The notes beneath the pieces were generated by a model. The model saw only the letters and a list, made by a program, of their open reading frames with translations, was not told the DNA's origin and made no database searches. 64,000 nt of DNA from Apostichopus japonicus. Taxonomy: Eukaryota > Echinodermata > Holothuroidea > Aspidochirotida > Stichopodidae. The DNA lies in NCBI RefSeq assembly GCF_037975245.1, contig NC_092564.1, forward strand, positions 23,029,984 to 23,093,983. The letters run 5' to 3'. The number at the start of each line of letters is the position of its first letter. Within the stretch, counting starts at the first letter, position 1. The position numbers and the translations under genes are program-made. Positions 55,357 through 64,000 of this stretch are shown one piece after another.

Positions 55357-57093
55357 TTACTTTAATTATCGGCGCTATTAATATATATATATTTAGGAGG
55401 ATTTGTTATAGCTCTGCTATTCCGTTGTACGTAGTTTGCCCTGGAATACAGTTGAGGTGGCGTTTTGTTAGATTTCTTCAGGGGTCGGGTGAACTAGTTA
55501 ATTTACTGACAGCTCTCCAGACTGGTGTGTAGAGATCTTGACGGTTACGGGAACTTCGCCTGAGCCAGTAATGTCCGCGAAACTGATCAGTTTTACGCAA
55601 TAGTATAATCAATAAAATATATCTGGGAATAAGTACATGCAAAGAGGGGTATATTAATCTAGAGGGGTGTATCTCACGACTTGTAGGGTAGGTAGCAGTT
55701 ATTAATTTAGTTGTATCCGATATCACTTTACAACCAGGGGATCTCCTGTCTCAATAGTTGTTGTAACCGTGTCGTATTAAATCAGTACGTGTTTGGAAAA
55801 AGAACCTTAAATAACTTGTTTTGTGTATTCATTTTCACTGTGTAAGGGGCCTATACCCTAGCCTAATAGAGGGCGGAAAACACCGGGTTTCATTAGTAAT
55901 AGCATGAGAATTTATTAACAAAATAGGCAATGTTCAAATGTCCCGGCTAGTAGCGACCCAAGGAATCGAACCAATTAAAGACAGGTATATACACCACTGT
56001 AGACTAGCCAATGTCAGAACACCGTCGATATTAACATATCACGTTTTCGATATGCCTAGTCCTTCAGTTACTAATCGGGAATACAACTGCAATGTATCCA
56101 AGAAATGCAACTTTCAAGGAATCGTAGACGTCATTCTTCAAAAGAAGTAATGTTTCGTGTCCTATTTCCGTCTGATCAAATGTCAAAGCCAGTGTGCTTT
56201 AGTTAACTGTTTGTTAAAGAACTAACTTGTGGGAATTGTTCTCATGTGTTTACAACTCATCAGTAGATAGCCTATATGACCCCGGCACAGTATAAACCAT
56301 ACTGGTTTGACTGCAATTAATAGCTCCATTGACCTACTCATGCAATTGGTGACCTACCCCCATATGATAACTGATGGCTTGGGCTATCATACCACATTCA
56401 ACTTTTGCCACAGCAGAACGTTTACATTTTGAGCTAGAAATGCTCTAATGTTAGCATAATGCTCCCCAACATATCTGTCAGCTCTTGCTGCAGAATATTC
56501 TTGTTTCACCGACGATTTTCTAAAATGCCTCTGGATTTTGAAATCATCAGTATTTTGTTTCATATTCTTCAAAACCCAAGCATAAAAATAAGGATGATGC
56601 CTCAGAAATGACCCTCCCCCCACCCCAATTCTCCCAACAAAATATATATATAGCAGGTCACTTTTCGCCTATTTTCCGACAATGGTTAACATTTCAGGCA
56701 GATGTGCACAACTCTAATTGTAGTAGTTATGTTAGTCACTTATTTTTTGTACATATCTTGACATGAACACATCGGTTCGCGTTGCACTTCTAAGGTACCA
56801 GTCACCATATTGTTTCCAGGAAATCCGGTAAAATTATATTTAAGTTGTTCCCACTTCCTGTTGACATCAAGGGTTAGTAGATACACTTATAAATGCAGTC
56901 AATTTGAGGGTCTCTTAGTGTTAGTTTGGTGATTCTAGTTTTTCAAATGCCCAACGTTAGAACACCTCATCCCAGAACGAGTATTTCTCCAAGATGTTAT
57001 TCCAATGCCAAAACCCAGAAGCCCCAAAGGCCCAGGACATCATAACCGTCATCACATGTTATTCTGGTATGTGGATTTATCGTTAGGGATACA
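55357..57093. other. Non-coding gap between hAT A and hAT F
   Basis: AT-rich DNA with no supported gene, array or element end. Short reading frames show no homology or repeat relation. Confidence 0.5.
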
Positions 57094-57452
57094 CTTTTAA
57101 GCAGGGGCGTCAATCCGATTTGAAACGTGGGGGGACGGAATCGATTCGAGTATTCCGGCCGTAAGTACTATCTAAGCGGAGCGCCACCATCAGTTGGCGC
57201 GCAGCGTACAAGAAAATTTTCTTCTGGCAGACCCCTCAGATTGCAGGAAACGGCACCTCCCGTGCATTATGGCAGAAAGCAACACCCCTAAAATTGATAA
57301 AAATTTCCGGCAATTTTTTATTTTGGGAAATATTCTCGAAGGAAGTGATCGCCATTTATTCCTAAGTTTACCAATTCCTCGTCTCCCAGAAGCGCCCAAC
57401 ATTTAAGATATCGAAACATTTTCGTGTTGGCTGATCCATGATCACCGCCCAT

Positions 57453-58107
57453 CAAGGGCGGCGGAAGCACTTTTAATCTGGGGGGGGGGGGGCACCGACA
57501 TCAAAGAGCACTTTGCAGCAATTCGATTGGACTGATGCAGCCTTATATTTAGTACCCTTTACAACTCTTATTGTATTATCTTATTTGTGTACACACATCA
57601 CTCCATCAACGCCCACCACCCTTCTCAAGGAAAATATGCATACTAGCACTGCAATATCCAATGTGCAAATTGGGAAACAAGGAACAAGTTTTCTTTTGAG
57701 ACAAAATGAGGCGAAATCATGCTAATTGCTAATGTAGGAATCTTCCGAATTAGAGTTTATTTCTTGTTAATATCTTAACAAATTTTTTTCATTCGAAATA
57801 GCTTTGAGTTTGACGCACAGAAATTCACTAAGAGTCAGAGGCGTATCCAGGAGTTGCAAAGTTGTATGCACGACTATCTGAGCGGAGCGCCACCATCAGT
57901 TGGCGCAGAGCGTAGTAGAAAATTTTTGGTTTTACAAACCCCTCAGATGGCCGGAAAAAGGCCCTTCCCGAGCGTTCATTCTGGTTCCCTGGCCTCTTGC
58001 TAACTTGAGACACCTCAATTTTTATGTAGAAAATGGGCACATTTTTAACCTGGGGAAAAGTGGGGGCACGTGCCCCCTGTGCCCCCCCCCCGGTTCCGCC
58101 GCCCTTG
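57453..58107. mobile_element. hAT-like element G nested in F
   Basis: Termini CAAGGGCGGCGGAAGC and GGTTCCGCCGCCCTTG are inverted repeats, flanked by a perfect 8 bp duplication CCGCCCAT (57445-57452 and 58108-58115). 655 bp. Inside, at 57836, is a D-like left end (CAGAGGCGTATCCAGGAG) plus the shared module CTATCTGAGCGGAGCGCCAC, without a matching right end. Confidence 0.85.
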
Positions 58108-58436
58108 CCGCCCATGCCCGTGAGAAGTGGTGACTGGGTGAAGAAAAAGCCATGCCGTTTGAAAACATGGGCAGAAAAAGTGAAAGTAGCGAAACCTAAG
58201 GTAAAACGCGCGATAACGAAGTGATTATTTTCCAGGTTAATTGAGACTGTATCAAACGCGAGCTTAGGACAAACATATTCAAAGGTAATGGCATTACTAA
58301 TCCCGATATGTCGTCTTTGAGGTGTGTGGAAAATCCGCAACGACCATCAAAGAGCAATTGAATATTTAGTCTACTTTTCGATTTCGAAAACACTTTTTTT
58401 TTAAATTATGACAAAATTTTATGACACCTTTGATTT

Positions 58437-58493
58437 TTTTTTTTGGGGGGGGGGGCCTGTTCCCCCGGGCCCCAATGGGCACGACGCCACTGA
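58437..58493. mobile_element. Solo right end of a CAGTGGCGTC-type hAT element
   Basis: A T-run, G-run and C-run followed by GGCACGACGCCACTG, the complement of the CAGTGGCGTC left ends seen at 63746. No matching left end was found nearby. Confidence 0.4.
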
Positions 58494-58521
58494 CCCCAGG
58501 GCCTCAGATATAGGCCCATTG

Positions 58522-58885
58522 CAGGGGTGGGCAACCTTTTGAATGAATGGGCCAAATTTTAGGAGTGAAAGATTGACACGGCCGCACCTAACCAACGGCC
58601 TGCTGCTGATTTCAAACCTTTGATTCCGAGGACGTTCAAGCAATAGGTGTGTGTACTTAATCTGTATTCACAAAACCATAATGTCAATGCAGTCCTGTTG
58701 ATAATTAATGGTGATAATAGACCAACCTGACAGCATCATAAGTGCAGATAAATTCTAAACAGCCAGCTCGTTTTTGGTGATGATGCAAAATAGATTAATT
58801 TTTTTCTTTTTCTTGAGACATCTCACGGGCCGCAAAAAAAAAATCACTGGCGGGCCGCATGTGGCCCGCAGGTTGCCCACCCCTG
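58522..58885. mobile_element. hAT MITE H (CAGGGGTGGGCAACC)
   Basis: Perfect 15 bp inverted termini CAGGGGTGGGCAACC and GGTTGCCCACCCCTG, with GGGCCGC words next to the right end, the look of widespread Charlie-like hAT MITEs. 364 bp, no ORF. The 8 bp flanks GCCCATTG and GTCTATAG do not match, so the target duplication has decayed or the flanks were rearranged. Confidence 0.75.
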
Positions 58886-59393
58886 GTCTATAGGAACGAT
58901 GTCCCAAAATTTCCCCGGACATATAGGCGAAGGAAGCTATCCGCCGCGACTGCATGTGAGTTTCTCGACTTTCTGTCCTGGGAGTCATACCACAAAATGG
59001 TGCATTTCCTCATACGCCATTATTAATAATTTAAATAACTAACTAATAAGGCACAGCCCATATCCGAGCTCGTATAGCGAGCTTAGCGCAAATTTAGCGC
59101 CAGCATGTTAAACCAGGTTGCTAGGTCTACGAGAATACATTTACATGAAATTTGAAAACAAGGATAGCAAGACAAACAACTTTTATTATGTTTTCAGGAC
59201 CTCACACATGCGCATGTATCGTCAGACTTACAATAGGTCCCATGTGAGTGGTGGCTAAAGTGATGAAGGTATGAAAATAAATCAGTGGTTGTTCGTTGGA
59301 GTCCTCAAGCAAGTTACCTCGGTTGCTATGTGGATTTGCATCTGGTTATCGGGTGAATTCTGGTCGGAGCGTACTATGTAACCACCATGTACC

Positions 59394-59907
59394 CAGGGAC
59401 GTAGCTAAGGCCTGATGATTGGGGGGGGGGGGGGTGTAGTGGCTGAAAATCGGTTTTGAAGCCAGAAAATTCCAACTGCTGCTTTGTACCCCCCACCCTC
59501 GCGCTACTCGTCAACGATACGGTCAGTGTGAGTCAGAAAACCCAATCTTTCGCGACTGCACTTCTGTTACGAACTTGTTGCGATACATTTGTACCCACTG
59601 GCACTCATTTCAAAAACTTATTGGCCCCCCCCCCCCCCCACCCCAACCAAATATTTTTGTGAAATTCGGGCAATATGCTGATAGCTTTTTTGATAATTTG
59701 CAATGTGTTTTTCAGTGGTTATACTGATATTATTATTACCCAACAATTATCACCAATACGGAAGGGCAATAAGACGGAAAATGATTGTATGCTATTTGCA
59801 TGCGATGTAAAAACCGATGCATGCCTGTATGATATACACATTATCATGTGTGATGCGCGCGTAGCGCGCGAAAAATTTGGTTATGTTTTTCGGGCAAGTC
59901 GTTACAA

Positions 59908-59938
<31 letters not shown>

Positions 59939-60265
59939 ACACAAACAAATTGGGCTCCTACGCCTATGACGGTAGTTCTATTAAGCATTTTTTTGTAGTA
60001 TTCAAAATCATAAGAAGTTTTGTACGGTGGAGTATAAGAATCGCGAGAAACAATTTTCCAAGTGGCAAGGAAAACGTGGTAAATATGACAGGTTAAAGGT
60101 CAATTTTGACCGAAATTTTTAAAAAAATTTACATGAAAAGGGCTACATAAACTAGAGTGCGACAGTCGGAAATTACGACTGTCGCACTCCAATTTTCCAA
60201 CTAGCGTCAGTTTTACCATGGCTTGGGGGTGAGACACACCCACACCCCCTCTAACGACGTCCCTG
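59394..60265. mobile_element. hAT-like element I abutting the transposase remnant
   Basis: Left end CAGGGACGTAGCTAAGG and right end CTAACGACGTCCCTG are imperfect inverted repeats. G-run at +27 and C-run at -16 follow the pattern of the other elements. The flanking octamers CATGTACC and TGCGGTGA do not match, so the two ends may not be one original insertion. Includes a C-run with (CA)n at 59909-59945. Confidence 0.55.
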
Positions 60266-60593
60266 TGCGGTGAATATGGAACACGATCACATGGTTCAGC
60301 CTCTGTTGAGTCATGGTGCTCCGTAGCCTTGTCTTCAAACGCATCAAAGCACTAAAAGATCTCTCGGCTTCCGTCGAACTGGCGGAGGAGACGAGGAGCA
60401 ACCGCAAGAGAGCTTCGACTTCACCAAACATAGCCCGTACCACTGGATTCATCAACTTGAATATTTGTCTATTCCCTTCAACCGACGACGAATGGAACTG
60501 GCCTCGAAATAAAGGCAGACTAAGCTTAAGATTGTTGGGGAGCTCAGGGTACCAACTCACGAGATCTGGGTGGAATTCTCCATTCAGCAACAA
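60266..60593 (-). pseudogene. hAT transposase, C-terminal dimerisation domain fragment
   Basis: Minus-strand peptide ending LLRLLLVSSASSTEAERSFS, ALMRLKTRLRSTMTQQRLNH, VIVFHIH. The pattern S-x-E-x-E-R-x-FS-x-L-x-x-xK-x-x-LRSTM-x-x-x-RLN is the hAT C-terminal dimerisation motif, closest to the ZMYM/TTF-type subgroup. The reading frame runs on into the terminus of element I, which cut it; the catalytic part upstream is absent because the host element ends at 60762. Non-functional. Confidence 0.88.
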
Positions 60594-60770
60594 TGAGTGA
60601 TATTCGAGGATATGAATCCTAAGATGTGTAAGCCGTAACCAAATAGAGCCACAACACTACTCTTTTTCCAAATGTGTGGGGGGACATTTGATATTGTTTC
60701 CCCCATCCATCGAAATGTGGGGGGGACGTGTCCCCCCGCCCCCCTCTGGATTGACGCCCATGCTTTTAAG

Positions 60771-63540
60771 TACAATGAGGTGGTGAAAATGTTGTCAATA
60801 GGGTTCAGTCATATCGCATTCGACAGGACAGCCGTTGCCTGTCTAGGGGCCTAGGCTAACTATATCCGACCCAGCTGGGTCCAGTGAATAACAATACAGC
60901 AGCTGAGCAGACGACACTACTAAAGTAATTAGATTCCTATGTAATTGCTTCTACGATCGCTTCCTAAGAATTACCTGTGAAACTGCAGTTAGTTTATTTT
61001 ATATATATAGTCTGCATTATATAGTTGAGAGAACTACCTTAGTTAAATTGTTTGAGTGGTAAAAGCATGAAGTTATTTGGAAGGTCTAGCCCCGCAAGAA
61101 AATCTTAACAGCAGGTGTATTAGTATTGTTTTTCTGTGCTGTGTAGCATACATACAGTGAACCTACTGTGCAGTATGCTTTCCTTTTAACCATTGATTAC
61201 GCAGTGGCACAATATCTTATTTAAAATTAAACACAAACATATAGCAGAATTTATTGTACACTAATTGTTCTATTAAAAGACAGTGTCTTACTGTATGCAA
61301 GGACAACTTTCTCATTATTATGCTCACAATTTTTCTTCATTGCCATGGTAGGAATAAAACTGTTTGTACTTGCGAACAATGTTTCAATAAAACTGCATGG
61401 AAACCGATAAACAATATTATTTACTACCTTAGTAGTAGACTTAACTCTGCAAATCAACAAGACAAAAGTGACTCAAACAAAGGATAAGAGCTACAGTAGA
61501 GCTCATTTAATTTTTATTTTCTCGAAGCATACAGAAAAGAAAACAATCGATATAAAGCATATTGTATCAGCTGGCATTGTTTGTTTAAAGGAATGATTCA
61601 ACAGATGGTTCAAGTGTCTCTGTGCACAATTACACACCACAAGCAATTTTATTATTAAGAACAAATATGGTCAAGAATTGTAGTTTGCGTCATCAGTTAG
61701 TTGAGTAGTCAACGTTCATTTCAAAGGAGGATGAAAAAAATTGTAAATGAATATTGTTATTTGACTTCTGAATGCATTATGTAAATTATTAAAATTGAAA
61801 AAAATGGAACTTTGTGAAAATAATTACTGTATGTGCTACAGTACTGTGGTTATAATGTTCATTTGGTGGTAACATCTAGGAAACTGTCTTCATTACTATT
61901 TGCAGTACTATTTTAAGTAATACTCACTATAGGCATCAGAAAATTTAACACAAATGATATAACAAAGATTTTGTGCTTGCAGAGGGCAAACTATTCTATG
62001 CCACATGCTATGGCTTGTCAATATACTGTATGATAACATAACAGTTCATATAAGATGAACTTAACGCTTGTTACAGTATTTGCATACAAACTAGTGAGAA
62101 CAGGAAGTTCAAGAATGCATTTTATTTTATTTTGGAATCTGAAAACTTGACACACAATAATCAATAAATAAAGCTTAATTAAACATCATGCACGGTGTTG
62201 TTAACATCCACCTCAGTGAATAGAATGAAATTTTCTTATTTTGTTTCTGTGGTATTCAAAGTTGTAAATCCTAGGACACATGATAACAAAACAAGTCCAA
62301 AAAGTAGAACTGGATGGTTGTTCAAAACTTTAAAATGTTGTGTTGAGTGTTACATTTAAACTTGTAATGTTCACATCAGATGTGTGGCAATAAATCATTT
62401 GACATATATAATTTTACATCTCTACACTGCGAGAGACATATGATGAATGCAAGCAAAAGTAAGATATTAGTGGTGCTAAAATGAATATGAATGATTTTTG
62501 TTATCTTAGGGAGAATAAGAGATTTGAATGTGTGTTATAGAAAGCGAAAGTAAAGAAGGTAATGCGCAAAGAAATAAAATGTCATTTAACAAACTGACCT
62601 AGGTTATATCGGCCATGTTTTAAAAGCTAGTTAGTATTAAAGCAGACTCAAACAGATTTAGGCAATGTAGCCAGATAGAGCACCAACATTTAAGGAGATG
62701 CTAAAACAATTACAGTTACGTAGTCACAGAGTCAGAGCCATTGAGTGCATTGCTTGAAAAAGAGCAACAATCTGAAAAGGCCCATAGCCAGGACAGAAGT
62801 TTTAATGAACTTACAATTGGTTTAATGCTAATGTATGGTAACTTTAATAGCAGCCCATTTGTTCTTCAATACAATTTATTTCAAAATAGTATGAAGATCA
62901 CCTTCAAAGAGCAAACAACAACATCAAACATAAACACACACACACACATATTTAAATCATGCTTAATCGAAATAAGATGTTCAAACTTCAGCTGAAACAC
63001 TATTGCGACTAATTTGTCCAAACTTCAATGCTGCATGTTCTGAATTCATATCCTGCACGTTAACCCAAACCCTAATACCATCTGTATGGAGCTTCACTGA
63101 AGTAGGCAAAAGCAGATTTGAAATCAAAGGAACCCCGCAGGCCTGTCTGACCGTTTTTTAAATCTCATAAGCTGGTCTAAGTGATACATACGTATGTATA
63201 TGCCTAGAGAATTAGGGATGTTCCCCGCGAAAGTTTGTGTAGTTTTTTATACTAGTGTTGTATACTAGCACTTTACCAAGATGACAGCTCATTTTAGCGT
63301 ACAAATATTTAAAAGTCCTGAATTTACCCGACACGGGAGTCTTGGGCCAATTCCCCATAACAATCACTTTGTTTTTCATTAGATGCATGGTGATAGTCGA
63401 AAATGTTTTGAATCATTGCACAAATATCGGCAAATAATCAATACATTTTGTTTGCAAACAATTTAATGATCTAATGAAATGAAATTAACCAATTATCACC
63501 TTCTATTTACGGCTTAATTGGAGTTGGTCGAAATAGGGAA
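60771..63540. other. Non-coding region between hAT F and hAT J
   Basis: AT-rich DNA. I see a short (CA)n tract near 62935-62950 but no supported gene or mobile element end. TACTGTA/ACAGTA words reappear here, as in the MCC locus. Confidence 0.5.
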
Positions 63541-64000
63541 CAGCGGCGTCACCAGATTCTTCAGTCTGGGGGCACAGGGGACACCAGCATTTAATGGGGA
63601 GCACTTAGGTGGATACGGATCGCCGTCCTGGGGGAGGGGTCTAAGGGGAGGGAGTGCCCCCTCCCCCTTTAGATTTGATGCTAAATTCGATCTGAAGATA
63701 TCTCCAGAAATTGCTATTTTTGAGGTAATGATTTTAACAACGCGCCAGTGGCGTCACCAGATTTTTCTTCGATACCCAACGGTCAAGGATAAACTTTTTG
63801 ATTTTTTTCGCAGCTCATTTGAAGAAAATACGAATTTCTGTGCTTCTTTGTCCTTATGAAAAACCAACTCAGATGATGGGAGTTGAATATAACAAAATAT
63901 ATATATTTTTTTTACCAACCCAAATCTCAGATGGGGGGCACTCGGGGGGACTAGGTTTTCCAGGGGGCACGTGCCCCCTGCCCCCCCCCCCCCTTGGCGA
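63541..64000. mobile_element. hAT-like element J, cut by the window edge
   Basis: Starts CAGCGGCGTCACCAGATTCT with a G-run at +27, and carries the GGTCTAAGGGGAGGG hairpin module at ~63637. A second, similar left end CAGTGGCGTCACCAGATTTT begins at 63746. The last bases of the window, a 13-base C-run followed by TTGGCGA, look like the start of the right terminus TTGGCGACGCCACTG, so one of the two elements should end about 8-9 bp beyond the window. Confidence 0.6.

Larger units (their letters stand above)
57102..60762. mobile_element. hAT-like element F with transposase remnant and nested inserts
   Basis: Left end CAGGGGCGTCAATCCGA and right end GGATTGACGCCCATG are inverted repeats (one mismatch near the tip). 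They are flanked by a perfect 8 bp duplication CTTTTAAG (57094-57101 and 60763-60770). Its right part holds the C-terminal end of a hAT transposase on the minus strand, and elements G, H and I lie inside it. The N-terminal two thirds of the transposase are missing, so it is a deletion derivative. Confidence 0.85.

Noticed and set aside
57836-58107. A complete D-type element inside G
   Set aside because: A D-like left end and module are present but there is no matching right end, and no duplication could be found.

Overview
This is an animal nuclear genome window, not a prokaryotic one. Genes are split into short exons with GT..AG introns, most of the DNA is AT-rich non-coding sequence, and there are several minisatellites and many transposons. 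The only host gene I recognise is an ortholog of MCC (mutated in colorectal cancers). Its exons match vertebrate MCC closely but not as a vertebrate copy would. Together with the hAT-rich content and the frequent TAGGCCTA-type words this suggests a marine invertebrate deuterostome, perhaps an echinoderm. That placement is inference.

Region 1 (1-36.5 kb, + strand): the MCC gene. Thirteen coding exons from 13430 to 36489 join in phase and encode 841 residues that align from the human N-terminal LHSAALASLKG region to the C-terminal PDZ-binding motif -ETSL. A candidate first coding exon (3137-3205, ATG to a perfect GTAAGT donor, phase 0) would complete an 864-residue protein. Several introns hold their own unrelated minisatellite, most of them starting close to the 5' splice site: 36 bp, 76 bp, ~31 bp, 42 bp, ~16/32 bp and 106 bp units. 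The 106 bp array duplicates the end of a coding exon and creates poison-exon-like decoys. A 42 bp triplication duplicates the next 3' splice site in frame.

Region 2 (36.5-42.7 kb): MCC 3' flank, then a 34 x 40 bp tandem array (40541-41900) with no indels and a 560 bp higher-order repeat.

Region 3 (42.7-55.35 kb): nested transposons resolved by terminal inverted repeats (TIRs) and target-site duplications. A hAT-like element A (42725-55348) holds a full-length but decayed L1-like LINE (minus strand). The LINE is split by a second copy of the same hAT family (B, 47809-53415) and by hAT D (46446-47648). D contains hAT E (46586-47431). B contains hAT C (47975-52754). C contains a TTAA-flanked MITE, a CR1-like LINE tail and perhaps a piggyBac remnant.

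Region 4 (55.35-64 kb): sparse DNA, then hAT F (57102-60762) with a C-terminal hAT transposase fragment, carrying hAT-like G, H and I inside it, and a further hAT-like end (63541 onward) cut by the window edge.

The most unusual signal is an architectural rule shared by otherwise different hAT-like families here. A G-run begins exactly 27 bp from the left terminus in seven elements, and a C-run stops 16 bp before the right terminus in five.
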